Assembly (NCBI GenBank): GCA_018971405.1
Contig: JAGXAX010000064.1
Span: 1 to 7,689, forward strand
Direction of reading: 5' to 3'
DNA from: Alphaproteobacteria bacterium
GTDB lineage: Bacteria; Pseudomonadota; Alphaproteobacteria; Micavibrionales; UBA2020
DNA length: 7,689 nucleotides
Made by a program: the position numbers and the translations under genes. Shown in pieces: positions 1 to 5,653 of this stretch. Within the stretch, counting starts at the first letter, position 1. Each line of letters opens with the position of its first letter. The notes beneath the pieces were generated by a model. That model worked only from the letters and a program-made list of their open reading frames with translations. It had not been told where the DNA came from and made no database searches.

Positions 1-707
1 TGGTCGACGACATCCAGTTCATCTGCGGCAAGGAGGCGACGCAGGAAGAGTTCTTCCACACCTTCAACGCGCTCGCCGACCAGAACAAGCAGATCATCGT
101 TTCGGCCGACCGCCCCCCCGCCGATCTTGACGGGCTGGATGAACGCCTGCGCTCGCGCCTCGGCGGCGGCCTTGCGGTCGATTTCAAGCCCGCGGCCTAT
201 GAGCTGCGTCTCGGCATCCTCGAGCGGAAGTGCGCGATGATGAAGCGCGACGTGCCGCGCGACGTTCTCGCTTTTCTTGCGCAAAAAGTCTCCTCCAATA
301 TCCGCGAGCTCGAAGGCGCGCTCAACCGCCTTATCGCCCACACGGAACTGACGGAGCGGCCGCTCACGGTCGGCGCAGCGGGCGACCTGCTCGCCGACAT
401 CCTGCGGACATGCGACCGCCGCGTGTCGGTCGAGGACATCCAGAAAAAGGTGGCCGAGCATTATAACATCCGCCCCGGCGACATGCATTCGCCGCGCCGT
501 GCCCGGGCCGTTGCAAGGCCGCGCCAGATCGCCATGTATCTCGCCAAGGTCATGACCGAGCATTCCCTGCCGGAGATCGGTCGCAGGTTCGGCGGGCGCG
601 ACCACACCACCATCATGCACGGCGTCCGCCGCATCGAGGAGCTGATCGCCGCGGACGGCGCGCTGCGCGAGGACGTCGAGCGCCTGAAGCGCGCAATCGC
701 GGGATAA
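1..707 (+). CDS. dnaA: Chromosomal replication initiator DnaA, C-terminal half (5' end outside window)
   Basis: DnaA binds DnaA boxes at oriC as an ATP-dependent AAA+ filament and opens the origin. The reading frame is open from base 3 and gives 234 residues before TAA at 705-707, roughly half of a usual 450-510 residue protein. The fragment opens on the Walker B segment (VDDIQF, residues 1-6). It continues with sensor 1 (VSADR, about 33-37), the box VII arginine-finger region (ERLRSR, 47-52) and sensor II (NIRELEG, 99-105). Domain IV follows, with [11 protein letters not shown] near 166-176 and the DNA-binding signature GRDHTT at 198-203. All of these are intact, so the gene looks functional. 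The Trp often seen after the arginine finger (LGWGL) is Gly here (LGGGL), a variable position. A strong terminator follows directly, so dnaA ends its transcript here. Confidence 0.97.
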   Translation, partial: VDDIQFICGKEATQEEFFHTFNALADQNKQIIVSADRPPADLDGLDERLRSRLGGGLAVDFKPAAYELRLGILERKCAMMKRDVPRDVLAFLAQKVSSNIRELEGALNRLIAHTELTERPLTVGAAGDLLADILRTCDRRVSVEDIQKKVAEHYNIRPGDMHSPRRARAVARPRQIAMYLAKVMTEHSLPEIGRRFGGRDHTTIMHGVRRIEELIAADGALREDVERLKRAIAG

Positions 708-714
708 GGCGCGC

Positions 715-739
715 CCGCCCGCAGGGTGCGGGCGGTTTT
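715..739 (+). terminator. Intrinsic terminator of dnaA
   Basis: A perfect 8-bp GC-only stem (CCGCCCGC at 715-722 pairing with GCGGGCGG at 728-735) has a 5-nt loop (AGGGT) and is followed by TTTT at 736-739. It starts 8 nt after the dnaA stop. The T run is on the + side only, so it should not stop the hydrolase transcript coming from the other direction. Bases 740-873 beyond it hold no gene that I can see. Confidence 0.85.
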
Positions 740-873
740 AAATCAATTTCAGTCAGGAAATTCCGCCGGGCCCTTGAGGCATGCGCGTTGCGCCCTGTGC
801 CGGGCCCTTCGCGGGAACGGAGACAGGTTCCGGCGGGCGCGGCCGGAAATCTTTAACCTGAAAAAACGAAACC

Positions 874-1542
874 TCAGGCCGCGGCTTTTTGCGCGCTTTG
901 CCGCGCGCCCGCGAGATAATCCGCCACATGGCGGGCGAGCGTCTCGGTTTCGCCATCGTTGTTGAAGAAGTGGCCGGCGCCGGGAACGATGCGGTAATCC
1001 ACGCCCGCGGGGCCGCGCTGCTCGCGCAGCTTCTCGACCAGCTTGTTGACGCTCTCGATGTTCACGACCTGGTCCTGGTCGCCCTGCACGATCATGCCTT
1101 CGTTGGGGCAGGGGGCGAGGAAGTTGAAATCATAGATATTGGCGGGCGGGGAGATGGAGACGTAGCCGTGGATCTCGGGGCGGCGCATCAGCAGCTGCAT
1201 GCCGATCCACGCGCCGAAGGAGAAGCCCGCCACCCAGACGGCCGAGGACGTCGGGTTGACGCTTTGCAGCCAGTCGAGCGCGGCGGCGGCGTCCGACAGT
1301 TCGCCCTCGCCGTAGGAGAACGCGCCCTGCGAGCGGCCGACGCCGCGGAAGTTGAAGCGCAGGGTCGCGAAACCCTGTTCGGCGAAAGTCTGGAAGAGCG
1401 TGTAGGAAATCTTGTTGTTCATCGTCCCGCCGCGCTGCGGGTTCGGGTGGAGGATCAGCGCGATCGGCGCGCCGGAGGTTTTGCTATGTTTGTAACGGCC
1501 TTCAAGTCTGCCGGCAGGGCCGGTAATCATGATCTCGGGCAT
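874..1542 (-). CDS. Alpha/beta hydrolase of the COG2945 type
   Basis: This is a 222-residue cytoplasmic serine hydrolase with no signal peptide. The start MPEI...GPAGRLEGRY, then LHPNPQRGGTMNNK (31-44) and LRFNFRGVGRSQG (61-73), is the pattern of the small COG2945 hydrolases common in alphaproteobacteria. The likely catalytic triad is Ser108 in the nucleophile elbow GFSFG (106-110), Asp155 or Asp157 in GDQDQ, and His191 in GAGHFF. The substrate is unknown; the family is predicted to be esterase- or peptidase-like. The ATG at 1542 is preferred because the family usually begins MPE; the nearest purine-rich site (AAAGG) lies a rather long 12 nt upstream. The gene is divergent from the cysteine desulfurase. 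No clear terminator was found after its stop, only a short T run around 861-866 (minus sense) without a good stem. Confidence 0.93.
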   Translation of the reverse strand: MPEIMITGPAGRLEGRYKHSKTSGAPIALILHPNPQRGGTMNNKISYTLFQTFAEQGFATLRFNFRGVGRSQGAFSYGEGELSDAAAALDWLQSVNPTSSAVWVAGFSFGAWIGMQLLMRRPEIHGYVSISPPANIYDFNFLAPCPNEGMIVQGDQDQVVNIESVNKLVEKLREQRGPAGVDYRIVPGAGHFFNNDGETETLARHVADYLAGARQSAQKAAA

Positions 1543-1585
1543 ATAAATCGCAAGCCTTTCGTTGAACGTTTCAGTGACGGCGTTT

Positions 1586-1602
1586 TCAACTTTTTAAGTT
1601 GA
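1586..1602. promoter_or_regulatory. 7-bp inverted repeat, possible operator
   Basis: TCAACTT at 1586-1592 and AAGTTGA at 1596-1602 form a perfect inverted repeat around TTT. It lies in the divergent intergenic region, just downstream of the proposed hydrolase start of transcription, so it would fall in the hydrolase 5' leader. As DNA it could bind a dimeric repressor; as RNA it is a weak AT-rich hairpin. It does not match an IscR, RirA or Irr site that I know well enough to name. Confidence 0.3.
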
Positions 1603-1626
1603 TTTCGCGGCTGGATGAACGTAAAA

Positions 1627-1654
1627 ACTATACATAACGGACGGGCGAACGCAA
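1627..1654 (-). promoter_or_regulatory. Candidate sigma-70-type promoter for the hydrolase
   Basis: Read on the minus strand, TTGCGT (1654-1649) is followed after 16 nt by TATAGT (1632-1627). The -10 matches the consensus at 5 of 6 positions, the -35 at 3 of 6. Transcription would begin near 1620, about 78 nt before the hydrolase ATG. The surrounding stretch is AT-rich compared with the coding DNA on both sides, as expected for a divergent control region. Confidence 0.4.
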
Positions 1655-1662
1655 GAAAAATG

Positions 1663-1690
1663 TTGTTTTTATAAGTAAAAACAGTATCTT
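1663..1690 (+). promoter_or_regulatory. Candidate promoter of the desulfurase-DUF1543-ferredoxin operon
   Basis: TTGTTT (1663-1668) and TATCTT (1685-1690) are separated by 16 nt, with 3 of 6 and 4 of 6 consensus matches. Transcription would start near 1697, leaving a leader of about 50 nt before the ATG at 1746. It is a weak call made mainly because it sits in the AT-rich core of the divergent gap. No other better-scoring pair was noticed. Confidence 0.3.
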
Positions 1691-1745
1691 GGAGTCTGTT
1701 TCTCATATAAAAAGCGGGTGCGAAAACCGCCGTTTCGAGGCAAAA

Positions 1746-2870
1746 ATGACGCCAGAACCGATATACCTCGACCACAACGCCACGACGCCGCCGAAACCCG
1801 CGGTGATCGAGGCGATGCGCCCGCTGCTGGCGGTTGCGGGCAACGCCTCGGCGACGCACAGGGCGGGCCGCGCGGCGCGGGCCGCGGTCGAGCGGGCGCG
1901 GGCGCAGGTCGCCCTGTGCGTGAACGCGGGGCCGCAGGCGGTGGCCGTCTTTACTTCCGGCGCGACGGAGGCGAACAATCTCGCGCTCAAAGGCTGCGGA
2001 TGCGAACGTGTCCTTGTCTCGGCGACCGAGCATGCTTCCGTCCTGCAGGCGCGGGGGGACGCGGAAACCGTCCCCGTTTTGCCGGACGGCCTGATCGATC
2101 TCGTCGCGCTCGACAGGATGCTGGAGGGCAATACCCGCCAGACGCTGCTCTCCGTCATGCTGGTCAACAACGAAACCGGCGTCATCCAGCCGGTCGATAA
2201 AGTCATGGAGATCGCGCGGAAGCGCGGCGCGCTCCTTCATTGCGACGCGGCGCAGGCGCTCGGGCGCGTGCCGGTCGATATACAGAAGCTCGGCGTCGAT
2301 TACATGACGCTCTCGTCGCACAAAATCGGCGGGCCGCAGGGCGCGGGCTGCCTCGTGATGGCGAACTGCGTTTCCGTGGCGCCGCAAATTTCCGGCGGCG
2401 GGCAGGAAAAAAACATGCGCGCCGGTACGGAGAACATTGCCGCCATCGCGGGCTTCGGCCTTGCGGCGGAGCTGGCGGTGCAGGACATGGCGGAATACCG
2501 GAAGCTGGCCGTTTTGCGCGACCGCGTCGAGGCGGCATTGAAAAAGATTGCGCCCGCCGTCACCGTGTTCGGAGAAGATGCGCCGCGCGTCGCAAACACC
2601 TCGATGTTCGCGCTGCCGGGGCTTGCCGCCGACACGCAGATGATCGCGCTCGATCTTGCGGGCATATGCGTGAGCAACGGCTCCGCCTGCGGCTCCGGCA
2701 CGGTCAAGGCTTCGCACGTGCTGAAGGCGATGGGCGCGGAGGAAGGGGTTGCGTCTTGCGCGCTGCGCGTCAGCTTCGGCTGGAACTCGACGGCGGCGGA
2801 CGCGGACGCATTTATTCAAAAATGGGCAGAAATCCATCAACGCACGCAAAGGAGGGCCTCGCATGGCTAA
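1746..2870 (+). CDS. Cysteine desulfurase, NifS/IscS-like, PLP-dependent class V aminotransferase fold
   Basis: The enzyme removes sulfur from L-cysteine, leaving alanine and an enzyme persulfide that feeds Fe-S assembly or other sulfur transfer. The 374-residue protein has the expected sites: YLDHNATT near the N-terminus, phosphate-binding TSGATEANN (70-78), the PLP-stacking His96 in ATEHAS, NNETG (141-145), Asp167 in CDAAQ, the PLP lysine Lys193 in SSHKIGG, and the catalytic Cys315 in the loop SNGSACGSG (310-318). The short SAC-x-SG loop points to the group I (NifS/IscS) type rather than SufS. The ATG at 1746 is chosen because GAGG (1737-1740) sits 5 nt upstream and the family starts close to YLDHNATT; an in-frame TTG at 1689 adds 19 unlike residues. 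No IscU, SufB or IscR gene is in view, so the scaffold it serves is unknown and I give no gene symbol. It is probably an alphaproteobacterial IscS paralogue. Confidence 0.94.
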   Translation: MTPEPIYLDHNATTPPKPAVIEAMRPLLAVAGNASATHRAGRAARAAVERARAQVALCVNAGPQAVAVFTSGATEANNLALKGCGCERVLVSATEHASVLQARGDAETVPVLPDGLIDLVALDRMLEGNTRQTLLSVMLVNNETGVIQPVDKVMEIARKRGALLHCDAAQALGRVPVDIQKLGVDYMTLSSHKIGGPQGAGCLVMANCVSVAPQISGGGQEKNMRAGTENIAAIAGFGLAAELAVQDMAEYRKLAVLRDRVEAALKKIAPAVTVFGEDAPRVANTSMFALPGLAADTQMIALDLAGICVSNGSACGSGTVKASHVLKAMGAEEGVASCALRVSFGWNSTAADADAFIQKWAEIHQRTQRRASHG

Positions 2871-3381
2871 AATTTTCGCCATCTACATCGGCGGATCGGC
2901 CGAAAAATCCCTGATCGAACTGCACGACGTGCGCTTCGTCATCGCCGACACGATCGAGGAGACCTACCCGCGGTTGCGGGAAAGCTGGTGGGGCAGGCCG
3001 GAAAGCCTGCATATCGACTGCTGGGGCGCGCTGAACGGCGCCGACGGGCATAACATCGCGCTCAAAACCGAGCCGCCGGAAAATCAGCTCCGGCTTTACT
3101 TCGTCAACCTCGGCGGCTACGACCCGGAAGACTTCACCGAGCTGCACAAAAACGTCTTCGTCGTCGCGGAGAACGAGTCGAAAGCCAAGGTCAGGGCGCT
3201 GAAGAAAATCCTCGACTGGAAATCGCACCACAAGGACTACCTGCACGACGTGGAGAATGTCTTCAGCCTCGAGGAGATCGCGCGGGAAAAATCGCTTTAC
3301 ATCCATCTCGAGGAAACCGCCGATCCCCCGCCCTTCGCCTTCAAATACGGCTATCACCCCATCGGCAAGAAGGCGGCCTGA
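2863..3381 (+). CDS. DUF1543-type protein with two repeats of the domain
   Basis: This 172-residue soluble protein begins KIFAIYIGGS...IELHDVRFVIAD, the pattern of the DUF1543 family, whose function is not established. The domain appears twice. GG at 10-11, ELH at 19-21 and FVIAD at 25-29 recur as GG at 84-85, ELH at 93-95 and FVVAE at 99-103, all with the same offset of 74 residues. There is no signal peptide or membrane segment. The ATG at 2863 lies inside the end of the desulfurase gene (8-nt overlap) and has a strong ribosome binding site, GGAGG at 2851-2855, 7 nt upstream. A longer in-frame extension from 2749 runs through desulfurase codons and is Arg-rich shadow sequence. Tight coupling to the desulfurase and ferredoxin suggests a role in Fe-S or sulfur metabolism; that is inference only. 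Confidence 0.88.
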   Translation: MAKIFAIYIGGSAEKSLIELHDVRFVIADTIEETYPRLRESWWGRPESLHIDCWGALNGADGHNIALKTEPPENQLRLYFVNLGGYDPEDFTELHKNVFVVAENESKAKVRALKKILDWKSHHKDYLHDVENVFSLEEIAREKSLYIHLEETADPPPFAFKYGYHPIGKKAA

Positions 3382-3386
3382 ATACC

Positions 3387-3716
3387 ATGCCCAAAATGAC
3401 GTTCATCGAGAAAGACGGACGCGCGCTGGAAGTGGACGCCCCTTCGGGATTGTCCGTCATGGAGGTTTCGCACAAGCACGGCGTGGACATCGAGGGGGCC
3501 TGCGGCGGGTGCCTGTCCTGCGCCACCTGCCACGTCATCGTGCGGCCCGACTGGTACGAAAAGCTCGCGGAGAAAAAAGAAGAGGAAGAGGACATGCTCG
3601 ACCTCGCCTTCGACCTCAAGAAGACCTCGCGCCTCGGCTGCCAGATTCTGATGAGCGAGGCGCTGGACGGGCTGGTCGTCGCGCTGCCCGGCGCGAAAGC
3701 GCCGTGGGACGAATAG
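3387..3716 (+). CDS. 2Fe-2S ferredoxin, adrenodoxin/Isc type, with an extra loop cysteine
   Basis: This 109-residue electron carrier probably gives electrons for Fe-S cluster assembly or to a P450 or similar partner in the cytoplasm. The cluster ligands follow the adrenodoxin spacing exactly: Cys39, Cys45 (x5), Cys48 (x2) and Cys85 (x36), within GACGGCLSCATCHV and RLGCQI. The C-terminal half (EEDMLDLAFDLKKTSRLGCQ) is also typical. The odd point is Cys42, which turns the loop into four cysteines each three residues apart. The ATG is 5 nt after the stop of the DUF1543 gene and has only a weak, distant AAGG site, so it is probably translated by coupling. MPKMTFIEKDG matches usual family starts. 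The last residues, AKAPWDE, are encoded by a sequence that is repeated just after the stop. Confidence 0.95.
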   Translation: MPKMTFIEKDGRALEVDAPSGLSVMEVSHKHGVDIEGACGGCLSCATCHVIVRPDWYEKLAEKKEEEEDMLDLAFDLKKTSRLGCQILMSEALDGLVVALPGAKAPWDE

Positions 3717-3741
3717 TCGCGAAAGCGCCGTGGGACGAATA
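3692..3741 (+). repeat. 24-bp tandem duplication across the ferredoxin stop, with a decayed third copy
   Basis: Bases 3692-3715 and 3718-3741 are identical over 24 bp and are separated by 2 bp (period 26). The unit encodes AKAPWDE and most of the stop codon (TAG in copy 1, TAA in copy 2). A third, degenerate copy in the same register begins at about 3744 and is recognisable to about 3760. Because 26 is not a multiple of three, copy 2 lies in another frame. Each copy starts with a GAAA loop between short complementary arms. The arms are GCGC/GCGC in copy 1 (3691-3702), CGC/GCG in copy 2, and TGT/GCG in the third, which can still pair through G-U wobbles. Confidence 0.9.
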
Positions 3742-3755
3742 ATTGTGAAAGCGCT

Positions 3756-3776
3756 GCGGGGCAGGCCTTACCCCGC
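3756..3776. terminator. Weak hairpin between convergent ferredoxin and htpG genes
   Basis: GCGGGG (3756-3761) pairs with CCCCGC (3771-3776) around a 9-nt loop. It spans the htpG stop codon at 3768-3770 and sits between two convergent genes, where a shared terminator would be expected. No T run follows on either strand, so it is not a textbook intrinsic terminator; it may only protect 3' ends. Confidence 0.25.
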
Positions 3777-5618
3777 CAGCAATCCCTTCTCGATCGCCTG
3801 GCTCATGCGGCGGACGAACTCCGTCGGGTTCTTGAGCGGTTCGCCTTCGAGGATCTTCGCCTGATCGAGCAGCAGGAAGGCGGTGTCCTTCAATAATTCA
3901 TCATTGGCGGAGAGCCTCTCCATCTTCCTGATCACCGGATGCCGCGCGTTGATTTCGAGGATGTGCTTGTGCTTGGCGTCATAGTCCTGCGTGCGCTTCA
4001 GCAGCCGCTGCATACGGATGTCGACGTCGCTTTCCGGCGCGACGAGGCAGACGGGGCTGTCCACCAGCCGTTCGGAGAGCGTGACGTCGCGGACCTCGTC
4101 CTTCAAAATCTCTTTGAGCCGCTCAAGCAGCGGCGTGGCCGCGGCGGCGGATTTTTCCCGTTCGGCGTCCTCTTCTTTTTTGCTTTCGCTTTTGACCTTC
4201 GGGAGTTCCGCCGCGCCGCGGGTGATGGACTTGAATTTCCTGCCTTCATAATCGTTCTGCATCGGCAGCCAGAACTCGTCGATGGTGTCGGTCATGAACA
4301 GCACCTCGATGCCCTTGTCGCGGAAGGCCTCTAGCTGCGGGCTGTTTTTCGCCGCTTGCGGGTCGTTCGCGGAAAGGTAGTAGATATGCTCCTGTCCTTC
4401 CTTCATGCGGCCGATGTAGCCGTCGAGCGAGACGAGCGTTTCGCCATGCGTGGAATAAAAGCGCGCGACTTTGCAGAGCTGCGCGCGGTGCGCGTGGGCG
4501 TCGTAGAGCCCTTCCTTCACCACCGGCCCGAACAGCGACCAGAATTCGAAGAACTCGCCCGGATGCTTCTCGGCCTTCTCCTGCAGCGCGTCGAGGACTT
4601 TTTTGGTGATGGCGGAGCTCATCTTCGCCACCATCGGGCTCGATTGCAGCATTTCGCGGCTGATGTTGAGCGGCAGGTCTTCACTGTCCACCACGCCCTT
4701 GAGGAAGCGCAGGAACGGCGGGATCAGGCCGTCGAGGCCCTCGGTGATGAAGACGCGCTTGACGTAGAGCTTGACGCCGTGCGGGCGGCGCGGGTCGTAG
4801 AGGTCGAAGGGCTTCATCTGCGGCACGAACAGCAGGCTCGTGTATTCGAACGCGCCTTCGGCCCGCCAGTGCAGCGTCAGCCACGGCTCGTCGATCTGCA
4901 TCGCGCCGGAGACATGGTGATAGAATTCCTTATATTGCTCTTTGGTGATGTCGGATTTCGGGCGCATCCACAGGGCGGAGCCGGCGTTGACCGTCACGCC
5001 GGAAACGGCGATCGTGAAGCCGATATGGTCGGAATATTTCTTGACGATCTGCTTCAGGCGGTCTTCGAGCAGGAATTCGGAGGCATCGTCCTTCAGGTGC
5101 AGGGTGATCTCCGTGCCACGGGTGTCCTTGACGCGCTCGGCGAGCGCATAGCCGCTCTTGCCGTCCGATTCCCACTGCCAGGCCTCTTGCGCGCCCGCCT
5201 TGCGGCTTGAGACCGTCACCTTGTCCGCCACCATGAAGGCCGCGTAAAAGCCGACGCCGAACTGGCCGATGAGGTTCATGTCCTTCTTGCCGTCGCCCAT
5301 GCCCGCCAGCGCCTCGCGCGTGCCGGATTTGGCGATCGTGCCGAGGTTGTTCGCCAGTTCTTCCCGCGTCATGCCGATGCCGTTGTCGGAAACGGCGAGC
5401 GTGCGCGCCTGCGCGTCGAAGGCGATGGAGATTTTGAGGTCGGGGTCGCTTTCGAGCAGTTGCGGCGCGGCGATCGCGGCATAGCGCAGGCGGTCGAGCG
5501 CGTCGGCGGCGTTGGAGACCAGTTCGCGCAGGAAGATTTCGCGATCAGTGTAGAGCGCGTGCGTGACGATGTCGAGCAGGCGCCCGACCTCGGCCTGGAA
5601 TTGATGCTGTTCGGACAT
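3768..5618 (-). CDS. htpG: Molecular chaperone HtpG (bacterial Hsp90)
   Basis: HtpG is a dimeric ATP-dependent cytosolic chaperone. The 616-residue product is full length and shows the GHKL ATPase pocket in order: Glu32 and Asn36 in RELVSNAADALDRLRY, Asp78 in SDNGIGM, the lid segment NNLGTIAKSGT (90-100), and the glycine-rich QFGVGF (119-124). The middle domain carries the conserved arginine Arg321 in NISREMLQSS. The C-terminal dimerisation domain runs to TEFVRRMSQAIEKGLLAG. The ATG at 5618 is chosen because GGAGGG (minus sense, 5627-5622) is just upstream and the product then begins MSEQHQFQAEVGRLL as in the family; an in-frame TTG at 5639 would add 7 residues that include the ribosome binding site itself. 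The gene starts 10 nt after the stop of the upstream membrane protein gene, and a candidate internal promoter lies at 5683-5711. Confidence 0.98.
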   Translation of the reverse strand: MSEQHQFQAEVGRLLDIVTHALYTDREIFLRELVSNAADALDRLRYAAIAAPQLLESDPDLKISIAFDAQARTLAVSDNGIGMTREELANNLGTIAKSGTREALAGMGDGKKDMNLIGQFGVGFYAAFMVADKVTVSSRKAGAQEAWQWESDGKSGYALAERVKDTRGTEITLHLKDDASEFLLEDRLKQIVKKYSDHIGFTIAVSGVTVNAGSALWMRPKSDITKEQYKEFYHHVSGAMQIDEPWLTLHWRAEGAFEYTSLLFVPQMKPFDLYDPRRPHGVKLYVKRVFITEGLDGLIPPFLRFLKGVVDSEDLPLNISREMLQSSPMVAKMSSAITKKVLDALQEKAEKHPGEFFEFWSLFGPVVKEGLYDAHAHRAQLCKVARFYSTHGETLVSLDGYIGRMKEGQEHIYYLSANDPQAAKNSPQLEAFRDKGIEVLFMTDTIDEFWLPMQNDYEGRKFKSITRGAAELPKVKSESKKEEDAEREKSAAAATPLLERLKEILKDEVRDVTLSERLVDSPVCLVAPESDVDIRMQRLLKRTQDYDAKHKHILEINARHPVIRKMERLSANDELLKDTAFLLLDQAKILEGEPLKNPTEFVRRMSQAIEKGLLAG

Positions 5619-5621
5619 GAG

Positions 5622-5653
5622 CCCTCCTTTAGAAATCAAACTGCCTTAAAAGG
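5622..5653 (-). promoter_or_regulatory. htpG leader with possible pairing that hides the ribosome binding site
   Basis: In the minus-sense leader, CCTTTT (5653-5648) can pair with the AAAGGAGG ribosome binding site (5630-5623) across about 17 nt, either as CCTTT/AAAGG or as CCTTT/GGAGG with G-U pairs. This resembles the U-rich anti-SD of fourU-type RNA thermometers, which would suit a heat-shock gene. A competing small hairpin (GCCTT/AAGGC, 5654-5643) uses the same bases, so the call is speculative. Confidence 0.2.

Noticed and set aside
39..170. Loss of the Trp after the DnaA arginine finger (LGGGL instead of LGWGL) as a functional defect
   Set aside because: The position varies among alphaproteobacterial DnaA proteins, and the arginine finger, sensor motifs and domain IV are intact.
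765..809. 11-bp direct repeat GCCGGGCCCTT at 765-775 and 799-809
   Set aside because: A short GC-rich repeat in a high-GC genome with no linked gene or structure; could be chance.
708..873. Possible oriC next to dnaA
   Set aside because: I see no TTATNCACA-type DnaA boxes or AT-rich unwinding element here; a single loose 7 of 9 match near 7010-7020 is not a cluster.
889..1602. 237-codon open frame on the + strand opposite the hydrolase
   Set aside because: Shadow of a well-supported hydrolase; no recognisable domain.
1527..2882. Long open frame on the minus strand opposite the cysteine desulfurase
   Set aside because: It is Arg/His-rich, low-complexity translation of the high-GC antisense strand, and the + strand gene has every family motif.
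4356..5210. Long open frame on the + strand opposite htpG
   Set aside because: Composition is that of a GC-driven shadow frame; htpG on the other strand is complete and certain.
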